From positions 20,983,834 through 21,047,833 of the forward strand of contig OU015523.1 in NCBI GenBank assembly GCA_907165065.1: 64,000 nt of DNA. The letters are read 5' to 3'. The notes beneath the pieces are model-generated. The model was not told the origin of the DNA, did not search any database, and saw only the letters and a program-made list of their open reading frames with translations. The position numbers and the translations under genes were made by a program. Source of the stretch: Caprimulgus europaeus. Its lineage: Eukaryota > Chordata > Aves > Caprimulgiformes > Caprimulgidae. Positions 1 to 11,710 of this stretch are shown here, piece after piece; position 1 is the stretch's first letter, and every line of letters begins with the position of its first letter.

Positions 1-2649
1 GAGCTGAGTCTGGGTCTTCACAGCTCTCTGTCTTATCTCAGATGCCTTCAGGGTGATGCATGTACTGTTTTCCTTTCTTTTCACCTAAACATCCAAAAGC
101 ACTCCTGACATTGTATAGAAACAGCAGAGGAAACTCAGCTTGGAGCCTTTTATAAGGCTGAATATTCGCCTTGAATATAATATTCTTCTGTAAAGGAAAA
201 TTTACCAGATTTTCAGTTTTAAAATAATTTATTTTATTAATTCCTTGTTTAGACACACGCACACATGTATGTAGGTGTGTGTTAGACACTTTTAGTCAGA
301 TTCGCAAACCGATTAAATTGTTGTGTCATGTGAAATCAGCAGAGCTAAGCTGATTTGTAACAGATATGAATAGGGTGTGTAAGTAACATACTATCAGGGC
401 AAACATTGGTCTGGAAATGAAACAAAAAGCAAATGTCAGTTGTTCTAATTCCAGAGCTACATGTCCTTCCCAACTCTGTGGCTCACCAGCTGATATGTTC
501 TTACCTGCTTTTACATTATTGTTATCCTGCAAACCCAAGGGTCAGAATTCCTTAATTGCTCATACTAGTGGGATAACCAATATAGTGTTATGAAGAGGAG
601 ATACGGTATATGGTTATAGAAATTCAGAAAGCATTAGGATACATATGCCAATATGGATGATACAAGACTGATCTAAACACTTAGTATAAATCTTGCTAGA
701 CACAATTCCAGCACATCAATTTAACAAAAGTGTATTTGCTTGGGTCAAGAAAAATTTTCTAAGTATTAAAACCTGTAGGGTCTGCAGAATGAAAAAGTTG
801 CATAACTTAGGTAGTCAGACTCTTCTTCTACACTTAGCTTTAAAAATACACAGGTATACTGAGTATGATGTTTAGGCTAGGCAAGTACTGATCAGAAGTA
901 AGAAATATGCATTTTATTTGAATGAAATCTTAGATTCAGAAAAGTAGTTCTTTCACCTGACATGGGGTTTCTTCTATCTTCTTTCCTTGCAGCAAATGTA
1001 TCCCATCACCAATAATATTATCTTCTGTGAATGAGGACCAAAACAAAAAAAAAAAAAAGCAAATATACTTTAAAATGTCCTATTTTGAGTTATTCTGAGG
1101 AACATAATTTGAATTGCACTTGATGTTATATCATTTAAACATGCATTTTGTCTCAAACTGCTTTGAAGTAAGACTACGGAACAAACTGGCAAACTAACTC
1201 ACACAAAGAAAACTCATTTGTGCTTACTTCTTCATCCATACTTAGTCCTTTGTTTACTAACCCAGAACCTCACCAAATGCTTCCTCTTGCCCTGCTAATT
1301 TCCAGCAGGAGAATGTAGAACATTTATATAAAAAATGAAGCCTCTGGGCAAAATTTATCTTTGCAATTAAGCTCTGTTTATCTTAGATTGGATTAGAAAT
1401 TGCTTTCAAAGGATGAATGTCCTCCCATTTCTTCCTCTTCTCTTTGCATGGAAAGAGAATTTACCTTCACTACAATATGGAGCAATAACAGGTCAAATAA
1501 TTCTTTGAAAAGTTTACTTTTAGTAAGTCTACTTTGAAAGGTCTACTCTTACACCCCCTCTTAAGGCAAATCATTCACCATTATACTACTGGAGAAAGGT
1601 CCTAGGGATCAGATTCCATCAACACAGGTATCAGAGGCACTCAGTTATTTTGTGAGGGGAAAAAAACAAAATAAAAATTATCTGCTAATCACAGCCCAAA
1701 ATGCTATCCTATTTTTCCAAAGTTACTAGAAACCAGGAGGAATGTGTTGGGGATTTTTCCTCATGAATCTTAAATTGGCCTCCTTATTGCTGCTGAGGAA
1801 TATTTTACATCACTAATTCCCCTGTTCGCATATTTTATTTTTAAAGCAATTTCTGAGACTTTTTTTAGGATTCTTATTTTTCCCAAAAGAAAACCCTCTG
1901 CAAACAAAAATTATAATTTAATAACAAATATTTTTTCCTTATAATTTTGCAACTTGGACATTGTAAAACTGGGTCAAACCCCACAAATTATGATCTGGGC
2001 ATCAGACAAGAAAAGTAATGCTCTTTTTGTATCCTAGTTCTGCTTTGAAACCATTGGTCAGCTGCATAGAAAACCCCATCAAACAATTTCCTTTATTCGC
2101 CATGTGCGTCAACAGAAAGAGGAAAAATGAGTCACAGGAAAAAATGTTGCTCAAATTTGCCTTTGGAGGTTTCTGTGAGAGCTTCTATGATTATAGGACA
2201 GTGACTTTCTGCTGCAGACTTGCTGGTTACAATAAAACTAGAAGCTTTTCCAAATAATATATTACATTCCAAAACCTAATGTGACTGACCAGATTTTAAG
2301 ATGCCTCAAGCACCTGCAAATCTCCTTGAAGTCATTGAGGGCCAGATGTTTGACAATCCAGTTATTTATTTAAATATAGAGCTAGCTGGTCTTCTAGAAG
2401 CAGCATAAGTCAAGACAAGCAGTGCTTTATGCAATACTAGTTTCACATAAGTGGGCTGTGTCTGGTCCTCAGGCCAATTTGTTTTCATCTCCTGCAGGCA
2501 TCTCTGCACACTGTGCCCCTGTGCTCTGCAAGCTTACTCTAAAACTCAAGTCTTGCAGTGTTCAGTTCTGCACCCACAAGTCCTCTTACAGTCTTGTCCA
2601 AAAAGGTAAAATAGTATTATTTGGTAGCTGCTTGCAGTTGAATTACAAG

Positions 2650-2652
<3 letters not shown>

Positions 2653-2685
<33 letters not shown>
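2653..2685. repeat. Long A-run (about 33 A)
   Basis: An uninterrupted A tract after AAGGGGT. I looked for a retrocopy upstream (poly-A signal, open frame, LINE 3' end) and saw none, so I annotate it only as a homopolymer. Confidence 0.95.
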
Positions 2686-2687
<2 letters not shown>

Positions 2688-3087
2688 CAACAGATATTTG
2701 TAAGGTGCAGTGTTATTTTCTTCCTCATCTGGCAATGGGTACCAGTCACCTTACTGTGGAGTGAATTAGGAGCAGTGGAGAATTATGCCCACTGACTCTG
2801 TGAGGTGTCAACTCTTTTCTGTTTGTCTCCATAATACTCTTTTACGGAAGCCAAATGACTTTGACTTGCATAGTCAACTTTTTCAGCACTTATACTTTTA
2901 GGCTCCCAAATCTGGTACTGATGGTTTGGATTTGGGCTTGTGAGAAAAGACAGGTATTCCCACCACTGTGTCTGTGGAATAGATATGTTTTTACTGTCTT
3001 ATGATTTTGGAAAACTGTTTCTTGTATAAGTTATACACACAGCAGCATTAAGGATCTAATCCAAAGGCTAGCAGTGTCCATGGATGT

Positions 3088-3125
3088 CTTTTCATTGACT
3101 TCAGTGAGATTTGGATGAGGTCTGT
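3088..3125. repeat. Possible ancient sauropsid interspersed-repeat fragment
   Basis: CATTGACTTCAGTGAGATTT resembles the TGACTTCA(A/G)TGGRRTTT motif repeated in bird, crocodile and turtle DNA. It is too short to classify. Confidence 0.3.
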
Positions 3126-4844
3126 GAATATAGCTTTGAAGTAGGCAGAGAAGTCTATGCTGGCCACCACACATGGCTTATTATATCTAACAGAAATGCC
3201 TATTATGCAATAGATTTTCAGACCTTGAAGGATTATCTCTGTTAAGACTAAGGTTTGATCAATAGTAACAAATTATCTTGATCAATAGCGATACACTGTA
3301 AATCTCCTTGCAACGGTTTTCACCACTGTGTGAAGGGGACTTCCCTTACAACAATTTTACTGCAGTAGGGGAAAGGGAGATTTTTATTTAGCTGCCAGCT
3401 TCGCTTCCTGTTCCCTCTGGGCCCCTGCCCTTCAATTATAACACTTGTCAGCTTTTAAAATGTGCACTGCTTCTTCTGCATGCTTTGGATATTTAAAAGG
3501 GTAAAAAAAGTCTTGAGTAGAAAAGACTCTGGAGGAAGGTCAAAAAGTTCTATTTTTCTACCTCCACACTAACAACCTCTGTAGTAGTGTGAAGAATTAT
3601 TCCAAAATGTTTTTGGTTAAAAGTAAGGCTTGTCTGGAGAGAAATGCCTAGTTTGTTCTTCTCCTTTTATTGCAGACTTTTCCCTTCCAAGCCACTAAGA
3701 CTCACTAAAGGTCGCCTTTCACCTCATTGGTCTATCGCAAGAGCAAAGCTCCTCTAAATTTTCCTGTCATCTCTTCTTTATTGTTCTGGATCCAAGAAAT
3801 CCAGTTTGCTAATACTTGGGCAAATATACTAGGTGTAGCAAACTCAGATCTAATTTCCAAGCATTTAAGAGTTTATCTTCAAGTGGTGAAGTGAATGAAA
3901 CCCAGAGGGAAAGCTGGTGCCCTGTCCTATTCTTTGGCATGTTCAGGTAACAGCAGAATCTCCTAACAGTGGGTGATATCTACACCATTTTTCCAGGAGA
4001 TATTTTAATTTAAGTCACTGGCTATCTTCCCACCTTGTTGACTTAAGCAGAGAACAAAGCACACATCTACTTTAACCTCACATATCTTGGTTTCTGTTTC
4101 TGCTAAACCTTTTCTGGTTTGGTCTGATTAGGCTACAATGCATCTACCTTGACTTCAAAAAGTACAAAGAAAAATCCCATTAAATGGAAGCAACATTTAG
4201 TGGATTATCAAAGCATTTTGATTTTTAAAAGTCCATTTTATACTTAAATAGACAAGGTGATTACTCACTTGTTATTTTTCAGAGTTATTTTAATGAATTT
4301 AACTCTTAAGCAATATCACTAGCAATTTCCCATATATTAGCTGCAAGGTTGTTTCAATAAAGCTGGTCAAAACAGGGTTAGAAAGAGAATTGGACAAAAC
4401 AGTTGCCTGCAAAATTTTGCCAACTTTCTTTTGCACCTGTCACATGATTAATTTTTTTCCTGGGAAAAGTTACTGTTTCCTGGTTGGATACCTGGAGTGG
4501 TGTAAAGTATACAAGGAACGTGGATTCCTACTATAGGCTTATATTACAGTTGGCAAGCCCGATACAACAAGACTATGATAATTTACTGTAATGGAACACT
4601 TCTTTGGCCTGTGGACTACAGACTGAATTGCTCACTGAGTGTGGTCTTAGATTACCAGTTTTAAGGTAAGCTTTATTTTAACTACTTTTTTTTTTTTTCT
4701 TCCCCTTGAGGACAGAATAAATCTAAAAAGGACTTGACAAATTATTTAGCTAGATTATTGGTGAAAAATGAGAAATTTTCCTAGGTGCCCTTTAAAATAC
4801 TTTGTGGAAAATGCAAAATCAGCTGAAATATGTTTAGCAATTAC

Positions 4845-4927
4845 CTTCAAGCTGACAGTGCCTTCTGATATACGAATCATTCTCTGTCTTCCTGGAACCC
4901 TGCCAAAGCGTGCCATTCACATTTTTC
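4845..4927 (-). CDS. Candidate downstream exon, frame unresolved
   Basis: On the minus strand a long pyrimidine tract (TTCTCTATGCTTTTTACTTT) leads into AGACAG|GAAAAATG at 4928/4927, and the interval ends GAAG|GTAATTGC at 4845/4844. It is CpG-containing in an AT-rich neighbourhood. One frame is open throughout; it contains NGTLWQGSRK. A second frame gives MARFGRVPGRQRMIRISEG after an upstream in-frame TGA. Neither matches the phase 0 donor of the 14915-15052 exon directly: reading on from that exon hits a stop after 16 codons. If this is real, either an undetected exon lies between them or the exon is alternative. I recognise no domain. Confidence 0.25.
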
Positions 4928-4931
4928 CTGT

Positions 4932-7900
4932 CTAAAGTAAAAAGCATAGAGAACAGTCATCTGAATTCGTAGAAAACCTGCAAAATATCAGGAAAGTCTA
5001 TAAAAATAGCATCAGAATGCAAATCAAACAAGCTTGCAGAACACTGTAGCATCTGCTCAAACACAGAAACGAATTGATGATTTCACAATATGGGAAATTT
5101 GATGGACGGATGGTATTTATTGAGGGAAGACGTCAAGTTTTATCATCTTTTGCTGCTGTCTCATTAAACATAGTTAAAACATGATCACAATGATTGTTAT
5201 CTTAAAACTGGTTTTAAGACCTAGGAACCCACAGAACATCTGTGTCTTTATTTTGCTTCCAGGAACTGTATAAATATTATTTAAGTTTACAGTTAATCAG
5301 CTAATGTGTTAGCAAGAAATAGCATCAAAGATCCCCACATCCGTGTCACGTAGGTTCAAAGGCTACTACTATCTCAGATTCAATGGGAGAAACTTGGTTG
5401 GCTTTGAGAACAAGGAGGCCATTTTCCTGTTCTCAGTGAACTTCCAAATGGTCATGCCTCACAGCATATTGATAACTAGTAAGTTTTTGTGCTTTCTTTA
5501 TTCTTTTTCCATGTTAGGTTTCACTCTATGTCAGAAAATATTCTTCATGAAAGCACTTGTCAATTCTGTCAAGTGCTGGGAATTCATTACAGCCTGGATG
5601 CTGTAGACCAAATTATGTTGTTCTACATGAAAATCTTCCCAGTGCAGGGCTACTAAATGAAGTGTGAACACAGGGGAACTTTCAGCTCTCTGAGAGAGAT
5701 AGTTATGAAATATAGCTGCATTGTTATAGGCAGATATTATAACCTTTTTACTCATTAAGGACTAGATACAACAACTAAACCCAAACTCCAGAGAATAAAT
5801 AATAGAACGTTAACAGGAAGCTCTCAAAATCTCTTGAATTTCTTTGTTGAATTTGTTTGCAAAAGCAAAGTAGTTTAAGACGGGAATGGGCAGTGACCTG
5901 ATTTTGATTAGATCAGAGATATTTCAATTTTTTATTGAAAAGATTAAAAGAAACAGTGGACATGCAGAGTATTTCTCATGCTGTCCCATAAGAGGTTCTT
6001 TAAAACTCCATTTGGTTGCTATGTTTAACTAGTTTGTTTTCAATATCTACCTACAAATGTGTCTGTGGAAAGCGGGGATGGAGGGGAATAAATTGATAGT
6101 TTAACTGTATTTTTTCCTTTCCTTTGCATTTGCTCCAACAGCTGTAAAGCAAATCAGATCCTTAATTAAAGTTGGCTCTGTGAGATTAGCAAGTATATAG
6201 AAACAGATTTAAGCAGTTACTAACCAAATGCTTCATTTTCAGACATGGACTTCTGGATGGATCTAAAAGAATTAAAAGAATTTACCATTAGCTGAAAGTC
6301 AGAATGAAAAACGAAAGCACATTTAATCAAATATGGATATTTTCAACCTAATTCTTCAAAGCAGGGCACAGGGATTTAGCTGTACAATTCCCAGTGGCTT
6401 TAATTGGAGTTACTCGGCTTTTCTCATTCACCCAGACATCTACTCCCACATGCCGTGCAAAGCTCGAGTTTTTATTCTGTAAAAATACATTATTCAAGTT
6501 TCTTTTTGGAATGAAGAGTTTGTGACTGAATCAGGGAGTCCATCAGTAAAAAAAAAAAAAAAAAGTACTTTTCTTTAGACATGATCTGAAGTGTCCTACA
6601 ACCTTTAGAAATTAGTGTCTGAAGTTTGGCGACATAATAATGGATTGAACCAGAGTTACATATGAACATACCATTCCCACAACCTTGAGTGCCATTTTAC
6701 TACCCAAACGAACCTTGAACTTTTTGCACATTTAAATCAAGAAATACTCCTAACTTCTGCTTCTATCTGTGGTCAGTGGCGTATAGATGATAACTTAAAG
6801 AATATACTAATTTACAGAAGAAAAAGTAATCTTTGAATCAACAAAGATTTACCCTGTGAATTAATTTGTTTCACTTTATTCATAAAAATCCCAATGGATA
6901 GTAATTTATAAGCTAGAAGATGAAGCCAGAAGATTATACTAGATGAGATCAAAGACTCGCTAATCTTTGGTAATGATCAGTAGAAGGGAAAGAGCACAAA
7001 AATTAAGATCCATCTCCCAACTTCAGGCATGTAGGTTCTGAAGGGTTTCCTGAGCAAGAGAGTGTAACTTATTGTTTTTTTTAAGGAACTCGTCCATAAA
7101 CAGTAGTTCCTTTTGAAACCACTTGGATTTTTTTTTTGCTTCCAGGGTTCCACAATTTAATTCTTACTGTCTAAACAAGGCATACTTCTATTTATTTTAT
7201 TTTTGCTATTCTGTTTCCTTTTGTGCTTCGTTGTTGCCCCATTGTAAGAAAAAGATAATGATAATTCCTTATTCACTTTCTCCATATCTACAGAAAAGGC
7301 CAATGTGAAAATTTATGCTTTATCAGTGGGAATGTCACACCAGGTTAGTGATGGCTAGGCACTCACAATGAAATAATTTTCATTACAAAATCTTTTCACG
7401 TTGAGTAAAATTATTTTTATCTAGCTCACTCATTTTTTATATTGATTAGTCAAATGATCTAGAAAACCCTTCTAAATTCTGATAAATAATTTAGAATAGG
7501 ATTAATTTTAGAATAGAATAGTTTTATTTGCATTATAAGTTTTGGCAATGTGGCTATAGATTACTATTTCTTTTCTTGGGGTAGACTTAGTTCTGATCTA
7601 AACAGCAGCTAGGCGATTGCATTGTATTTGGTGGGGCTTGGCAGGGTAAACCTTGGATAAGGATTACTCAGCAGTTTGGTTTCCTTAAAAGTGTTAAAAA
7701 ATTGTGAGAAAACCAGAATAATGAGTTATGTCCATGCTTTAATTAATGGAATTTGGGAGGACTTTCACAGGGCCCTGGTCGGTCACAGATAACTGAGATC
7801 TCACAGTCTGAATGCACACATCTCTGTGTTTGCAGTTGATAAGTTACTAGTGTTTTTATCAGATGACCAGAAACAGATTAAAACTGTTACTTAAGACAAA

Positions 7901-10900
7901 GGAGTTCCTGATTGTCTTTACAATTTTTATCTACTTTGTAATTTCTCAGAAATAACCATAGATAAGATTGATGCTCTGAAGTTAGAGGCACCCCACCTAA
8001 AAAAAAAAAAAAAGAATAAAAAGTAGCCCAGGGTTTTTCATGCCATAAGATCTGTCTTTATCATTCCAGTAGTCAGGATTTCAGATTTCATCTGAAGGAG
8101 ACCACTTCAGTAATACAATAGCCTTCAACTTGAAGCAAAAAAAATGAATTTTGAAAATAAATTCCTCTGCTTACTAATAGATATTAATCATTAACCCAAA
8201 CCATACCATTGCGTCTTAACAAATGGATGCAAAGCATGGTGCTGTCACAAATATACTCAATAAAATACAGTCTCATCTGCTTTGTCTGAATCATTTTGCA
8301 AACCAATTTTTTTACTTGGATTAAAAACACAAACAAAAAACTCTTCAGGAGATTATCAGGTCAATGGTACAAACATGCTTTAAAATCAGTTACCACTTCA
8401 GTCTTTCAGAAAAGCAGACATATGGTTAAACCAAGCTTAGATTAACTGCATTTGGTTTTAGCCATTCGGGTTCTGATATTTTGGAAGAAATCTTTATGTG
8501 TATGAAAAAATCATGGCAAAAGAGCTTTAGTAATGCATTACAAGCTTTTTACTCGCTTCCCAACTGCAACATTAATACATGTACTCCGTGAGAATTAAAG
8601 CAACATTGGCAAACATTAATAAAACAACAAGGATGAAAGGTACAGACAAATATAGTGACACTGTGTAGACCTCAAACGGGTCTCAACTTACTTTCTTTTT
8701 TTGGTCACTGTGTTCTCAAAGTCAGGAAATTCCTTTTAAAAAGATAGAGAAAAAAAGTCTATGAAAATCAGAATTTTTTTATTCCAAATATAATGTTTTC
8801 CTCACTGGAAAGACAATGAATGATGTACTTCTGATGTGTGTTTTCAATATTCACTAATATTTCCAGCCTCTTTTTCAACATCTGAAGCTGTAGGGGACAC
8901 AGTGCAGCAGAGAATATATGTATTTATGTGTCCTGATTTTAGGAGGCTTCAATATTCATGCCTCCCAAGTAGCTGACAATTGTAATACCCCTGAAAAACC
9001 AGAGAAGAAGACTCTTAACCCAGGAAAGAATATAATATTTCTTCCATGGTATGATTCTTTTAAATTTTATGAGGATAAAATACCACATTACAACGGCATG
9101 TGGCTGTCTGAGGGACACAGAAGGATGCAGACTCTGTAACTCCATTACATGCAGAGGAATGTGGAAGAGAGCAAGAAACTCTGCAAGTAAAATTGAAAGT
9201 TGTGCAAGTTGGGCTGGCAAAGCTCTGAGGGACATCAAATCAGGATCAAGCATTGGCCTGGAGGCAAGATCACACAGCCCCCAGCACCCAGATGATACAT
9301 ACCCTGACAAGATGTGGGAAGGAAGAGAAGAGTGATGTGAATGTTGAAAGAGTGAACAAAAGGGTGCCTCACTCTGCAAGTGATGCCCAAACATCTCAGC
9401 GCATCTTTGCTGTCATAGTTACCCTGGGACTTGAAGTTAATTTTAACTTTAAGAAAGCCTGAGGATGTCATGCTAGGACAGAAGAGATCTCTGATCCCTA
9501 TACTATTTTGATATCTCCTGAGACAGAATATCAAAACACTGTAACACTTTCATATCTATTTCCTCCAGCCTGGAAAGCAGAAACTGGGATAAAAAATGTC
9601 TATGATGAATGCCACTTCAATCTGCTGTGCAACAAGAGACGTTAAAAAAAATATAAAACCATTCATTTTATAAATATGAGAACTTCAGTATATGAACCTA
9701 TTTCTCATATTCTTATGTTTAATTTATTTCCTTTGTGTAATACTATCTACATCTGCATGGCTCTGACCACAGTAATTTAAAAATGTCATCCAGGTTGCAT
9801 GATGAAATGCCAAAACATGTACTACATAAAACAATGTAAGTGCATAACAGAGCATTTTATATTTTCTCCCTCCTCTTGGTAAAACCCATCATAGATTTTT
9901 TAAGCTTCCTCAGGATAGTACATTAAGAAAAGGCTGGTTTGCTGCACTGAGGTGATTTTAGCTGAGTGTAGGAGCTCCTGTTACCACCTGGACATTCGTG
10001 AATATTAATAATTGTATGTGGTTTCCAAATAGGTTTTTTTCTTTGTATGTGTAGATTTTCTCACAGATGCTGTGTGCAGATCAAAAGAGTATACAGAATT
10101 TAAAATCTACTTTGAAATACTGCAAGCAATTTCTTGCTGAAAAGAAATTCAGCATTTAGTCTTGGGACACATCTATTCAATAGCTCTAAAGAAATGACTA
10201 GATGAGGTGCACATGCACACAGAGAAGTTGAAAAATGTTGAAAAGTTATTTTAAGACTTTTTTAAAAGGCCAGTGACAACATCTCATTAAAAAAAATTAA
10301 ATATTTTATTTCAAAGAGACTTGTTAAAAAAAGCATTATGTGTGGAGATCAGAGACCTTCCTTTAAGGATATTGTAAGCTAGAATCTGTGTATGACCAGG
10401 AAAAAATTGGAGACAGGGCCCTCTCTAAACCTCATTGTGGCTATTAACCCAGAAAGGCTATTAATTCATAACTTCACATGCCAGACACCTGGCGTGGAAG
10501 ATGAAACATAGAATTGTATGTTTAATCTTTTGCTCCACAATTTGAAACCAGTGTTTCATCATTAGTTTCTTAAAATCCAGGAAAAGATGCACGTATGGCA
10601 TTACATCATACAATGAGGTGATGCTGATGCGAGTTCACTGGATATCATGGGGTGCAGTGCCACAATGAAATACGAGAGTGGGTTTAAATAGCCATTTAAA
10701 AATGGCATCTTATATCTGACACATCTCTTCCTGCTATCTGAATAAACTGGCTAAATTGGGGTACAAGAATAAATTACACTTGTTTGTACTTTTTTCTAAA
10801 AGTATCTTTTCAGTATTTGACTACACTTAAAATTATATGTAACTTTAATCTGGAACTAAAAGTTAAGCAGTTTTAAAAACATGGTTTATCTTAGAATGTA

Positions 10901-11551
10901 AATTAAATTTCATCTAGACTCTACTCTCCACATTCTCCAAACTGCATAATTACCTTGTTTATGGGAACAATTATTTTTTTTCCCTATCCCAAATATGAAC
11001 GATCTGTTTCCTAAAACCTGCACGTGTGGAAACTCAGTGTTGTGAAATTATTAATAAAGTCCTTTCCTCCCTCCTTTTATCTAATAACTCTGAATTAAAG
11101 AATTGAAGGAGTCCCTTTGATGTTTACAAGCAGGCTGAGTAAGCTAGAGCTCCTCTGTCTGTTAAGACAGGAGTCTTAAGTCTTACAAACAGGGAAACAG
11201 TAATTTCAGATAACTAGCCCTCTTCTTTCCCTCACTGGAATCAAATGCCAGTTATAACATTGCAGATTAAAGCAAGTATCATGACTGATTGTGATTTTCC
11301 TGGCAGTAACTTAGAAATACTGATAAATTATTTGGCACTTTTATGATATACAGGGTAGTTAATCATATCCAAAAATGTGGTTTTTGTTCTTTCTGTCCGA
11401 GAATATTACTGAAGCTGAGCAACAGGCAAAGTAAACAAAATGTTAACAGGCCAATTCCCTGAGAGGATTAAAATCAAAAGGCAAGTGTGTGTAACAGGCA
11501 AAGACAAGTACCATACAAACCTGGAGTGGGAACATCCCAGGCAAAACATTT
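4932..11551. other. AT-rich non-coding DNA, presumed intron
   Basis: Nothing coding was recognised. Around 8918-9534 both strands carry overlapping open frames (up to 151 codons on the minus strand, 8939-9394). They have no recognisable domain, and the stretch looks like chance or an unrecognised old insertion. Minor A-runs lie near 6547 and 8000. Confidence 0.6.
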
Positions 11552-11620
<69 letters not shown>

Positions 11621-11710
11621 ATGCATGTATATATATATATATGTATGTATGCATGTATATATATATATATGTATGTATGTATGCATGTGTGTATATATAT
11701 ATATATATAT
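11552..11710. repeat. Compound (TA)n/(TG)n microsatellite, about 160 bp
   Basis: About 24 TA units, then about 9 TG units, then alternating ATGCATG, (TA)n and (GTAT)n blocks ending in (TA)n. The Tyr/Ile/Cys/Val-rich and His/Thr/Tyr/Ile-rich open frames across it on both strands are artefacts. Confidence 0.98.

Larger units (their letters stand above)
1..4844. other. AT-rich non-coding DNA, presumed intron or intergenic
   Basis: No coding exon, RNA gene or mobile element was recognised apart from the A-run and the possible old repeat listed separately. Open frames of 60 to 87 codons show no domain, no codon bias and no splice context. One tiny splice-bounded interval (minus strand 496-517, TTTGCAG|GATAAC...GCAG|GTAAGA, 22 bases) was seen but is probably chance. 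Confidence 0.6.

Noticed and set aside
496..517. 22-base splice-bounded micro-exon on the minus strand
   Set aside because: AG and GTAAGA pairs this close arise by chance, and nothing else supports it.
2600..2690. Processed pseudogene ending in the long A-run
   Set aside because: No poly-A signal, open frame or target-site duplication was found beside it.
8939..9394. 151-codon minus-strand open frame overlapping other open frames
   Set aside because: No recognisable domain and competing frames on both strands. It is kept only as a comment.
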